Assembly: GCA_002015125.1 (NCBI GenBank)
Contig: MUYB01000049.1
Span: 1-35,229 of the forward strand
Direction of reading: 5' to 3'
Source of the DNA: [Haemophilus] felis
GTDB lineage: Bacteria > Pseudomonadota > Gammaproteobacteria > Enterobacterales > Pasteurellaceae
DNA: 35,229 nt
Under the pieces are notes generated by a model, which saw nothing but the letters and a program-made list of their open reading frames with translations, did no database searches and was not told the origin of the DNA. Shown piece after piece: positions 25,913-31,482 of the stretch; position 1 is the stretch's first letter, and the number at the start of each line of letters is the position of its first letter. Both the position numbers and the translations under genes were made by a program.

Positions 25913-26396
25913 TTGCTCCCCCTTGTAGCTCTGCCACATTGTCCACCACCATTTCAAAGTGTCCCATTAGATAAAACACAGCGTGCTTAAAAGTCTTATA
26001 TTGCTTTAACTCTTGCTCGGTAAGCTCTTTTTCTGCTCGCCAGTGTTTCATCAGCTCATAGCCTTGAGATAATCGCCCTTTTAAATCCTCGCACTCTTTG
26101 GCTAGTTGTTGCTTGTGGTGGAAGTGGTCGGGAAATTCACGCAAGCAACGAGCATTGGCGTCTTTGATTAGCTCAAATTGACGGTTAAACTGCGGATAGA
26201 CAAAAAACGCCCATTGGAATTTTTCGCCTTTATTGCCTCGCTCTTTTAAAAAGCCATCTAAATTCGCTTTAAAAGGGTTTTTCTGTTTAGGTGTGTCATT
26301 TATCGGATTTTTCTTTAAATCCTCTCTATGGGCTTTATATTGCGTTTTTTGAGGGGTTTTAGCTCCCTTTTTCATTTCAGTGATCGGATTTAGCAT
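25905..26396 (-). CDS. Hypothetical protein, 163 residues
   Basis: A lysine-rich start (KKGAKTPQKTQYKAHREDLK) of about 45 residues looks disordered. A globular helical part follows: FQWAFFVYPQFNRQFELIK, HFHHKQQLAKECEDLKGRLS and LTEQELKQYKTFKHAVFYLM. No family recognised. It overlaps the neighbouring genes at both ends (ATG/stop overlaps), so it belongs to the replication operon. The basic tail and size would suit a nucleic-acid-binding accessory (inference). Confidence 0.6.
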   Translation of the reverse strand: MLNPITEMKKGAKTPQKTQYKAHREDLKKNPINDTPKQKNPFKANLDGFLKERGNKGEKFQWAFFVYPQFNRQFELIKDANARCLREFPDHFHHKQQLAKECEDLKGRLSQGYELMKHWRAEKELTEQELKQYKTFKHAVFYLMGHFEMVVDNVAELQGGANE

Positions 26397-26764
26397 TTTT
26401 TGCCCCCTAGCCAGTAAGCAGACAAAGCAAAATCATTCACGTGTTTAATCTCCACTTCAGAAAGGAAAGGGAAAAGGGTTTTAAAGTTCTTGATAACGCT
26501 CTTATCACTCAACCCCTTTATTTTTCCGCCTGTGAGCATTTGCCCTGTAAATCCGCCTTCTTGAAAGCGTAAAACAACAACGTAAGGCGAGATTTCATTG
26601 ATTAAAAATAATTGTCCTGTTTTGTGAAAATGCTCTTTAGCGAACTGTTCCGCCTCTGCTTTGCTATTGGCAAGGTGTTTAATCACTGCAAGGCTTTTCC
26701 CCTCTAGTAATCGCCCTGCGTCGCTTAGGTCTTGATAATCCATAATCGCAAATACGTTACTCAT
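26390..26764 (-). CDS. Hypothetical protein, 124 residues
   Basis: Start at ATG 26764 rather than the preceding ATG 26767. Mixed alpha/beta: FAIMDYQDLSDAGRLLEGKS, KAEAEQFAKEHFHKTGQLFL, ISPYVVVLRFQEGGFTGQML and a helical C-terminus. It overlaps its neighbours by 7-8 bases. No recognisable motif. Such small alpha/beta proteins are typical of satellite and phage early operons, where some act as anti-defence or host-takeover factors; nothing specific supports that here. Confidence 0.6.
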   Translation of the reverse strand: MSNVFAIMDYQDLSDAGRLLEGKSLAVIKHLANSKAEAEQFAKEHFHKTGQLFLINEISPYVVVLRFQEGGFTGQMLTGGKIKGLSDKSVIKNFKTLFPFLSEVEIKHVNDFALSAYWLGGKKC

Positions 26765-27098
26765 CATTTCCCCCTTTCACTATGCTGATAGTGCTAACAT
26801 TGAGATAACTAAAATCATTATTGGCTTGTGCTGCTCTGATGTCGCTTTTTATCCGCAAGGCTCTTGCAAGGGTTACGCCCTCCGCACAAATAAATTGACT
26901 GCCGTCTTGATAGACTAAAACAACGTTATAGCCTTGTGGCTTTGGCTCTGTGGTTTCGTATAGCTCCACTTTCAGCACATCAGGCTTTGATAACATTGCT
27001 TGCTTAACTTTCTCGGCCTGTTCAATGGTTGAATAGTCGCAAGTGTGTTCTAGTTCGTGGTCTGCATTAAAGACTTCTAGGCGGTAAACTTTAGACAT
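26757..27098 (-). CDS. Hypothetical protein with two similar halves
   Basis: 113 residues. Residues 4-50 (YRLEVFNADHELEHTCDYST, EQAEKVKQAML, VLKVELYET) and 57-105 (YNVVLVYQDGSQFICAEGVT, LARALRIKSDI, LNVSTISIV) follow the same strand-strand-helix-strand pattern, so the gene may be an internal duplication of a ~48-residue unit. It overlaps the next gene by 8 bases. No family recognised. Confidence 0.6.
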   Translation of the reverse strand: MSKVYRLEVFNADHELEHTCDYSTIEQAEKVKQAMLSKPDVLKVELYETTEPKPQGYNVVLVYQDGSQFICAEGVTLARALRIKSDIRAAQANNDFSYLNVSTISIVKGGNDE

Positions 27099-27195
27099 AA
27101 GCCACCCCCATAGTTTGAGGGTTGCCCAAAGTTGGGCAGTGGGCTTTAACTTCCCCCGTTGGGGTAAGTGCGGTGTGTTTTTGAAAGGTTTTCAT
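27091..27195 (-). CDS. 34-residue product of regulatory module C
   Basis: The frame is open from 27513 (140 codons), but its first 106 codons coincide with a CRP-like site, terminator and structured RNA, so translation more likely starts at ATG 27195 (MKTFQKHTALTPTGEVKAHC, 34 residues). It ends by overlapping the next gene by 8 bases, which suggests a leader-peptide or coupling role. The Icd-like C-terminal domain of the two sister modules is missing, so module C may be a shortened or Ash-type relative. Confidence 0.4.
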   Translation of the reverse strand: MKTFQKHTALTPTGEVKAHCPTLGNPQTMGVAYV

Positions 27196-27204
27196 TTTGA
27201 TAGT

Positions 27205-27333
27205 CTCGATAGTTTTGTTAGTAAAAAGATTTCCGCCCTGTAAAGGGTGTGAAATGGTCTCAACTACCGCTATCGAACGGCTAGCGTTATTCGTGCGACT
27301 AGTCGCCTTATTTCCGCTTATCAACCATTTCAC
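27205..27333 (-). ncRNA. Structured RNA of module C
   Basis: On the minus strand, UCGAUAG (27276-27270) can pair with CUAUCGA next to the gene (27212-27206) or with an identical CUAUCGA in the leader (27425-27419). GUGAAAUGG (27333-27325) and CCAUUUCAC (27257-27249) close a 9-base stem. A perfect 12-base dyad GCGACTAGTCGC lies at 27295-27306. The layout copies modules A and B, although the fold is different in detail. Confidence 0.5.
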
Positions 27334-27384
27334 AAATTCGGATATAGAACGGGTTAGTAGCCCATTGATAGGAATTTGAGAAAT

Positions 27385-27412
27385 AAAAAATGCACTTGAA
27401 TAAGGGTAGTGC
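27385..27412 (-). terminator. Leader terminator of module C
   Basis: GCACT/AGTGC (27392-27396, 27408-27412) then six T on the minus strand (27390-27385). It lies between the CUAUCGAG leader site (27425-27418) and the structured RNA, at the same place as in modules A and B. Confidence 0.6.
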
Positions 27413-27465
27413 TTGCCCTCGATAGTTGTAGTGCTTTCAATGATATTCGGTTTTATTAGGTTCTG

Positions 27466-27487
27466 TAAAGTGATTGAGATCACATTT
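27466..27487 (-). promoter_or_regulatory. CRP-like palindrome of module C
   Basis: Minus strand AAATGTGATCTCAATCACTT with TGTGA-N6-TCACT. The same 22-base box recurs at 27953-27974 and 29429-29450. AATATC or TAATAA about 30 bases downstream could be the -10 of a class II activated promoter. Confidence 0.6.
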
Positions 27488-27505
27488 TTGAATAAAGGGC
27501 AATTT

Positions 27506-27652
27506 TTACGCATAAACGCCCCCTTTTACTCTTGCATAGAAAACGGCTTGATTGCGGTCTAGGTTGAGAAGTTGGCGTGCTTCGGCTTCGCTGTTGGCAT
27601 AGGTGGCGATTTTTAGGCGTCTTTTGCCTAGTAAAATGAATTTGAATAGCAT
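27506..27652 (-). CDS. Icd-like (cell division inhibitor-like) protein, module A
   Basis: 48 residues from ATG 27652 (LFKFILLGKRRLKIATYANS, then EAEARQLLNLDRNQAVFYAR). This matches the C-terminal domain of phage Icd-like proteins, F-I-F-x-A-I-R-R then a strand and an S-E-x-E-A-R helix. The frame is open back to 28003, but those 117 codons overlap regulatory elements and yield the RAFFIRSTRTP and CNRKGSALCCV peptides that recur in database Icd-like entries; I think they reflect RNA conservation. The ribosome site GGAG (27667-27664) lies in the 3' strand of the C4-like outer stem and would be hidden when folded. Icd of phage P1 inhibits cell division; that activity here is inferred. Confidence 0.6.
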   Translation of the reverse strand: MLFKFILLGKRRLKIATYANSEAEARQLLNLDRNQAVFYARVKGGVYA

Positions 27653-27664
27653 TTTTGCGGTTGC

Positions 27665-27749
27665 TCCAATGTTAGATTTTAGGGCTACCGCTCGACTTCT
27701 CAGGGTTTGGCGGTAACGTGTAACAGGCTGAGAAACTGCGAACATTGGA
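27665..27749 (-). ncRNA. C4-like antisense RNA/pseudoknot, module A
   Basis: Outer stem TCCAATGTT/AACATTGGA (27665-27673, 27741-27749), inner stem TACCGC/GCGGTA (27686-27691, 27710-27715). The inner loop's TTCTCAG (27697-27703) is complementary to CTGAGAA (27728-27734) between the stems, making a pseudoknot. Both strands of the pairs recur in the leader at 27868-27894. Sequence and layout resemble the C4 antisense RNA of phages P1/P7 and P4-like elements. Transcribed with the minus-strand operon. Confidence 0.7.
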
Positions 27750-27835
27750 ACACAGCAAAGGGCGGAACCTTTCCTATTACACGCTACCATAGATAGACGC
27801 TCTAGGCGTGCTTTGGGTGTGCGTGTGCTACGAAT

Positions 27836-27859
27836 AAAAAAAGCACGGTTTGGCGTGCT
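27836..27859 (-). terminator. Leader terminator of module A
   Basis: AGCACG/CGTGCT (27842-27847, 27854-27859) with a 6-base loop and seven T on the minus strand. It overlaps codons for AFF in the long frame. A leader RNA of about 80-90 bases would end here. Confidence 0.8.
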
Positions 27860-27867
27860 ACTATTCG

Positions 27868-27894
27868 CCAATGTTTTATTATTCGAGTTCTCAG
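27868..27894 (-). promoter_or_regulatory. Leader antisense targets a'/b' of module A
   Basis: On the minus strand CUGAGAA (27894-27888) and AACAUUGG (27875-27868) are identical to the loop and ribosome-site strands of the C4-like RNA, and complementary to its 5' strands. They sit just before the terminator, where pairing could decide termination or trap the RNA. Confidence 0.7.
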
Positions 27895-27952
27895 GCTCGG
27901 CGGTCGTTTTTTGCGACTGCGCGAATAAAATACCGCACTTTTGGGCTTGTTG

Positions 27953-27974
27953 TAAAGTGATGGAGATCACATTT
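27953..27974 (-). promoter_or_regulatory. CRP-like palindrome of module A
   Basis: Minus strand TGTGATCTCCATCACT, in the same 22-base context as the other two boxes. TATTTT (27932-27927) is a suitable -10 with the box centred near -42. It falls inside the long open frame, which argues that transcription begins downstream. Confidence 0.6.
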
Positions 27975-28087
27975 CTACAAAAATCTCGTTTTCTTACTGT
28001 CATCTTGTTATAATCCTTTTGTTTATTGGTGCTAAATGATTGTCTATAACCCTGTCGGCTTGCTGGTGGGGTTTTTTATTTGGGTTG

Positions 28088-28486
28088 TTAGTGAAGTTCA
28101 TCTCCAAAATTCACATTTATTGAGGTAGGCAGCATATCTATATTTTTCAGCTCTATTTGTTGCTTATCAAAGCCTAAAATCTTTGCTTTTCCCATTGTTG
28201 CTGATACGGCTACGCTATAAGCCCCATTCTCTAACGCCCCTTTACGTGCGATTTCCAGTTCATCTAATAAATCATTTACTGTAATGTTGTGCCGTTTGGC
28301 GTGTTCTGTTTGTAGCTCGTTAATTCTTGCCGTTATCTTGCTGTTATCCATTAACTCTTTTGCTCTACGGTTTACGGTTTCAGGTTTCATATTCTCAGCG
28401 TTGTAAACTTGGCGATAGGCTTCACTAGCATTGCCTAGCTCGATATATTTCAAGCAGAAATTTTCTTGTTTCTGTGTTAATGTCAT
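28088..28486 (-). CDS. Terminase small subunit (TerS)
   Basis: 132 residues of the Terminase_2 family: LTQKQENFCLKYIELGNASE, AYRQVYNAENMKPETVNRRA, LMDNSKITARINELQ and a C-terminal segment (GKAKILGFDKQQIELKNI) that contacts the large subunit or portal. TerS recognises the packaging site. No TerL, portal or capsid gene exists in the island, so this protein should work with a helper phage's large subunit to package satellite DNA, as in PICIs. Its start overlaps the previous gene by 4 bases (ATGA). Confidence 0.88.
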   Translation of the reverse strand: MTLTQKQENFCLKYIELGNASEAYRQVYNAENMKPETVNRRAKELMDNSKITARINELQTEHAKRHNITVNDLLDELEIARKGALENGAYSVAVSATMGKAKILGFDKQQIELKNIDMLPTSINVNFGDELH

Positions 28487-28824
28487 TCCATCACCTCAAT
28501 TTTTTTATTATTATCGTTCGCCTTTTCTTGCCTTAACTTTTGAGCAAATAAATTCATCAATGAGGCAAAATAAATAAAGTCCAAAACGCTCTTCTTCTCT
28601 TGCTCGTATTGCTCATTAGGTAAATTCTCCGCCCCCTCTGAAAAGCCTTTTCCCCCTTTTAAAATGGACTTGTAGAACTGGTTTAATTCTCGCTGTAATG
28701 CTTTTCTGTCTTTGATTTCAATCCCTTTAAGTGCGTTGCTGGCAAAGTTAAAAACAAAGGTCAAATTTGGATAACGCTCTTTCATTTCATCAAGGGTCAA
28801 AAAAGGGCTTTTCTGTTCTTTCAT
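28483..28824 (-). CDS. Hypothetical protein upstream of terS
   Basis: 113 residues, helical: FLTLDEMKERYPNLTFVFNF, KALQRELNQFYKSILKGGKG and SVLDFIYFASLMNLFAQKLR. It overlaps the Icd-like gene and terS by 4 bases each, so it is made with TerS. No family recognised. A partner for TerS or a capsid-size or host factor is possible given the position, but unproven. Confidence 0.6.
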   Translation of the reverse strand: MKEQKSPFLTLDEMKERYPNLTFVFNFASNALKGIEIKDRKALQRELNQFYKSILKGGKGFSEGAENLPNEQYEQEKKSVLDFIYFASLMNLFAQKLRQEKANDNNKKIEVME

Positions 28825-29108
28825 TGTCTTTTCTCCAGTATCTTGTTTAGCTTAGTTAATGTTTGCCTTGCTCCTAGTGCTTGTTTTTGCAAAAAAGTCG
28901 CGTGGTGGTGCTTTCGGATTTTGGCTAATAATTCCTTGTCTTGGTAATCGCTTCCTTTTAGCTTGGCGTTATCGCTTAATAAAAATCGCTCAAAGTCTTT
29001 TGCTAGGCGTGAACGTGCTTCTTGCTCACTGTCGGCAATAATGCGGATTTTTTGAATAGTATTGGTTAAGTCGGTGCGTCTAATTGACGCAAAGATGAAT
29101 TGATACAT
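28821..29108 (-). CDS. Icd-like protein, module B
   Basis: 95 residues from ATG 29108 (YQFIFASIRRTDLTNTIQKI, RIIADSEQEARSRLAKDFER), a clear Icd-like core, with a helical lysine-rich extension (KLKGSDYQDKELLAKIRKHH to the end). The frame is open back to 29477, giving 218 residues, but the added part covers the leader, terminator and RNA (RSLRTPKE, GRNGQRLIVGCFPVEAVFHP). GGAG (29121-29118) is the ribosome site and belongs to the 3' strand of the outer stem. In P1 the related Icd blocks cell division; here expression should depend on escape from the RNA lock. Confidence 0.65.
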   Translation of the reverse strand: MYQFIFASIRRTDLTNTIQKIRIIADSEQEARSRLAKDFERFLLSDNAKLKGSDYQDKELLAKIRKHHHATFLQKQALGARQTLTKLNKILEKRQ

Positions 29109-29119
29109 TTGGGAAAGCT

Positions 29120-29201
29120 CCAGTAGTAGATTTTTAGTACCTACCGCAAGTTTCCACGCTTGGCGGTAGGACGTAACGGGGTGGAAAACTGCCTCTACTG
29201 G
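29120..29201 (-). ncRNA. C4-like antisense RNA/pseudoknot, module B
   Basis: Outer stem CCAGTAG/CTACTGG (29120-29126, 29195-29201), inner stem CCTACCGC/GCGGTAGG (29140-29147, 29163-29170), pseudoknot TTTCCAC (29151-29157) with GTGGAAA (29181-29187). The fold is that of module A, but outer stem and pseudoknot differ in sequence on both sides, so the pairings are supported by covariation within one element. Confidence 0.75.
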
Positions 29202-29309
29202 AAAACAGCCAACGATTAAACGTTGCCCATTACGCCCCACCATTGATAGAACTGAACGCCCCTGATTTTTCAGGATCGTTTTTTCTTTGGGTGTGCGTAA
29301 GCTACGAAC

Positions 29310-29336
29310 AAAAAAAGCACGAATTGAAGGCGTGCT
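29310..29336 (-). terminator. Leader terminator of module B
   Basis: AGCACG/CGTGCT (29316-29321, 29331-29336), 9-base loop, seven T on the minus strand. Same stem as module A with a different loop. Confidence 0.8.
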
Positions 29337-29344
29337 AGTGTTCG

Positions 29345-29371
29345 CCAGTAGTAAATTATTCGAGTTTCCAC
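29345..29371 (-). promoter_or_regulatory. Leader antisense targets a'/b' of module B
   Basis: Minus strand GUGGAAA (29371-29365) and CUACUGG (29351-29345) repeat exactly the module B pseudoknot loop and outer-stem strands. Spacing to each other and to the terminator matches module A. Confidence 0.75.
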
Positions 29372-29428
29372 GCTCGGTTCTAGATTTTGCTAGAACGTTT
29401 TTAAGATAAGCTAAAATGCTTGCTTGTG

Positions 29429-29450
29429 TAAAGTGATCTAAATCACATTT
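29429..29450 (-). promoter_or_regulatory. CRP-like palindrome of module B
   Basis: Minus strand AAATGTGATTTAGATCACTT, the closest of the three to the E. coli CRP consensus. TTATCT (about 29409-29404) fits a -10 with the box near -41.5. Confidence 0.65.
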
Positions 29451-29503
29451 TTGAAATAAAGTTAAAAATCTCTGCATAAATTGCCTCTAAAGTGCAGTTG
29501 TTT

Positions 29504-29638
29504 TTAGCTGTTTTTTAGTGTGATGATGAATCTTGCTATAGCGTTAATAAGATTGGGCGATTGCCAAAATAACAACGCTAAACCGCCACAAATTGCCATC
29601 GTTTTTAAAAAGAACTTAAAGCCTTTGTATAGCTCCAT
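29504..29638 (-). CDS. Small membrane protein, 44 residues
   Basis: ATG 29638 to TAA 29504. MELYKGFKFFLKTMAICGGL followed by ALLFWQSPNLINAIARFII gives one hydrophobic helix and a short basic/aromatic start. The ribosome site is weak (AGGGAG 13 bases upstream). It starts 26 bases after the HTH gene stop. Family unknown. Confidence 0.4.
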   Translation of the reverse strand: MELYKGFKFFLKTMAICGGLALLFWQSPNLINAIARFIITLKNS

Positions 29639-29663
29639 TTCTGCCGCATCGGCTCCCTGTTGC

Positions 29664-29927
29664 TCATTTGCCCCCTATTCCCTTAGTTTCAGGCTCTGCA
29701 ATCAACGTATAAACGCCTATTCGGTGCTTAACGCCTGCGGTGTCGGTTTCTTGTCGGTAGCTGGTGGAAATATCAAAGCCCCTTTCTCTTAGTTCTTTTA
29801 CTCGTGGAGCGGGGGAGCAAATCCCCATTTCTTCACGAAATTGAATAGTTGATTTACTGCCTAGCCTCAAGGCTTTGATTATTTCTTGGCGTTGTGTTGC
29901 CGTTGATGTGTCTTTTATGGTGTTCAT
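29664..29927 (-). CDS. Winged-helix/HTH protein
   Basis: 87 residues. QRQEIIKALRLGSKSTIQFR, EEMGICSPAPRVKELRERGF and DISTSYRQETDTAGVKHRIG form the helix-helix-recognition helix-wing of small phage/satellite DNA-binding proteins (helix-turn-helix_55-like). It is first in the operon after alpA, before the Icd-like genes, so it may regulate excision or the operon. Complete. Confidence 0.65.
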   Translation of the reverse strand: MNTIKDTSTATQRQEIIKALRLGSKSTIQFREEMGICSPAPRVKELRERGFDISTSYRQETDTAGVKHRIGVYTLIAEPETKGIGGK

Positions 29928-30102
29928 TGGGTTAATTCCTGTCTGTAAATGGTTTAAATGGTGCCGTAATGTTGCCGTTTTTCTGCAAAATCCTCCCCGT
30001 AATCTCCCCGTTGCGTTAGGGTAAAACTTGATCTAATCTTGATCTTGTTTGGCTAATCCTTACGGTAACCTTCCGCCCTTCAACATCGCCGCCAACTGCG
30101 TT

Positions 30103-30159
30103 TTATGCTCCATTTTGGGCGGCCCTGTGCTGTTTTAATTGAATGATTGGGTTTTGCAT
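30103..30159 (-). CDS. Very small frame with a strong ribosome site
   Basis: ATG 30159 to TAA 30103, 18 residues (MQNPIIQLKQHRAAQNGA), preceded by AGGAGG (30171-30166), among the best ribosome sites in the island. A second small frame, MEHKTQLAAMLKGGRLP, starts in another phase exactly at this stop, so a one-base frameshift may have split a ~35-residue protein. The rest of the 240-base gap between alpA and the HTH gene contains nothing else I can name. Confidence 0.3.
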   Translation of the reverse strand: MQNPIIQLKQHRAAQNGA

Positions 30160-30169
30160 TGGTTGCCTC

Positions 30170-30442
30170 CTAGATTTTGCGTGATTGCACGATTTTGGCT
30201 AAATAAGCATTGACCTCACTACTTAAAAAGCCAATTGAATTAGTTCCGATCTCAATTCGTTTAGGAAAATCAGGCTTGTAGCGTTTCGATTTTGGATTGA
30301 GCCAATCATCAAGGGTAGAACGTGCCACACTAAAAATCTGTGCCACTTCCTTTTTGCGTAAAATGCGATCTTGCTCTGCCACACTATGGCGAATGGTATC
30401 GGCTAGATTTTGCGATATTTGTGCGGTTTGGGTTGATGTCAT
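30170..30442 (-). CDS. alpA: AlpA-like transcriptional activator
   Basis: 90 residues from ATG 30442, which follows AAGGGGATTT; the open frame extends to 30565 without a ribosome site. The domain ILRKKEVAQIFSVARSTLDD, WLNPKSKRYKPDFPKRIEIG, GFLSSEVNAYLAKIV is the AlpA (Pfam) HTH that activates excision and the operon in P4-like satellites and PICIs. It is transcribed from its own promoter, with a pair of 16-base direct repeats upstream. Confidence 0.88.
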   Translation of the reverse strand: MTSTQTAQISQNLADTIRHSVAEQDRILRKKEVAQIFSVARSTLDDWLNPKSKRYKPDFPKRIEIGTNSIGFLSSEVNAYLAKIVQSRKI

Positions 30443-30480
30443 TGAGTAAATCCCCTTATTCTTTCGGTTTGTGGAATATT

Positions 30481-30572
30481 CGCCATAATTGGCGGATAGG
30501 GGTATTTTGAAGAGTAAAAAGCAGTTCAGGGGAAGAATGAACAAATGAACTGGTTCAATGAACAAATGAACT
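30481..30572 (-). promoter_or_regulatory. alpA control region with tandem operators
   Basis: AATGAACAAATGAACT occurs at 30536-30551 and 30557-30572 (21 bases apart, each containing two TGAAC-type half-sites), and CGCCA/TGGCG (30481-30494) lies nearer the gene. The exact repeat and two-turn spacing indicate cooperative protein binding, by AlpA itself or a repressor. Confidence 0.6.
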
Positions 30573-30594
30573 ATTTTAGGTGGGTAGAATAAAC

Positions 30595-30614
30595 AAAACC
30601 GCCAATAAAGGCGG
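30595..30614 (-). terminator. Terminator of the 225-residue gene
   Basis: CCGCC (30599-30603) and GGCGG (30610-30614), 6-base loop, then TTTT on the minus strand. It isolates that gene from alpA. Confidence 0.7.
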
Positions 30615-30622
30615 CTCGTTGA

Positions 30623-31300
30623 TTAAGGTTCTAGATATTTTTTCAGGGTGTTTTTAGCTGGCGTTGGTTCGTTTGGGTAAATACGATTTAGCATTGTGTG
30701 AAGTTGGCTATAAGTGGGGTATATGCCGCCATTCATCGCTATAAAATCGCTCTTTTGAATAATTAGCCTAAAAGTATTGGCTAGTTTGTCCTTGTCCGTT
30801 TTAAGTGGAATATCTCCATCATATTCTAAAAATTGCTCACTTGTTGATTTTTGGCTGTTGGCGGTTTCTAGCTCTTTTTCAAGCTCTGCGTTGCGTCGAT
30901 TAAATCCTAATAAGTCATAAATAAACTTCCTCTCAAAAATAAATTTCCTCCAATGTGTTCGCCATTGCTTAACCTTTAATTTAAGTTTTTCGCTTCCAGT
31001 CTTTTCTATAAAAAGTGCGTCTATAAAATCAAAAAATGCACTGTCGTTTAGATTTCGCTCTATTTCTTTTGTTGCGTCTGCTAAATCATCACAATAATAT
31101 GTCGGTAAAATACGCCCTTCATATTCAAAAGATTTAGGATTGAAAGCCCTTAATTTCAACAATAAAAAAGCTCTAATATGTTCTATGTTTATTCCTATTT
31201 TGTTTAATAGAAAAAAGGCTACCAGTAATTCAGAAAATGATATGTATTTCTTTTTCCTTTTGGTGATTTCATCATTAATGGTCTTTTCTATATCAAGCAT
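30623..31300 (-). CDS. Unknown protein, 225 residues, candidate cargo gene
   Basis: Lysine-rich, A/T-rich and unlike its neighbours. Parts: EKTINDEITKRKKKYISFSE, helical FLLLKLRAFNPKSFEYEGRI, a central basic/aromatic WRTHWRKFIFERKFIYDLLG, then FRLIIQKSDFIAMNGGIYPT with LHTMLNRIYPNEPTPAKNTL near the end, which has the look of a DNA-binding C-terminal domain. No family recognised. It stands alone between integrase and alpA, with its own promoter (31429-31456), a LexA box upstream and its own terminator. In PICIs this slot often carries accessory, sometimes anti-phage, genes; alternatively it is a regulator of induction. Confidence 0.6.
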   Translation of the reverse strand: MLDIEKTINDEITKRKKKYISFSELLVAFFLLNKIGINIEHIRAFLLLKLRAFNPKSFEYEGRILPTYYCDDLADATKEIERNLNDSAFFDFIDALFIEKTGSEKLKLKVKQWRTHWRKFIFERKFIYDLLGFNRRNAELEKELETANSQKSTSEQFLEYDGDIPLKTDKDKLANTFRLIIQKSDFIAMNGGIYPTYSQLHTMLNRIYPNEPTPAKNTLKKYLEP

Positions 31301-31320
31301 AAAAACACCCCTTTGCGTTG

Positions 31321-31357
31321 CCCTTTATCGTGAGAGTGCGGAAAGGGAAATAAAGGG
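31321..31357 (-). promoter_or_regulatory. Leader hairpin of the 225-residue gene
   Basis: CCCTTTAT (31321-31328) and ATAAAGGG (31350-31357) pair around 21 bases in the 5' untranslated region, close to the AAAGGGG ribosome site. Confidence 0.4.
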
Positions 31358-31428
31358 CTTTCCCCTTGTCGTGTCGGGTAATTAGTCCGCCACTATCCAC
31401 ACAAATTCAATAATTAATTCATAGGCTA

Positions 31429-31456
31429 ATTATGCCCAATCTTTCACAAAACGCAA
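31429..31456 (-). promoter_or_regulatory. Promoter of the 225-residue gene
   Basis: Minus strand -35 TTGCGT (31456-31451), 16 bases, -10 CATAAT (31434-31429), about 128 bases before the start codon. The LexA box lies 7 bases upstream of the -35. Confidence 0.5.
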
Positions 31457-31462
31457 CAATTT

Positions 31463-31482
31463 TACTGTATGAAAAAACAGTA
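31463..31482. promoter_or_regulatory. LexA (SOS) box
   Basis: TACTGTATGAAAAAACAGTA, CTGT-N8-ACAG with matching outer bases, ends one base before the integrase stop. It could also be read as a weak hairpin ending integrase mRNA, but without a T run. As an SOS box it would link the adjacent gene to DNA damage. Confidence 0.65.

Noticed and set aside
28040..28076. Terminator-like stem AACCC/GGGTT with T run on the plus strand
   Set aside because: No rightward gene precedes it; effect on the leftward operon is unclear, so it was not listed.
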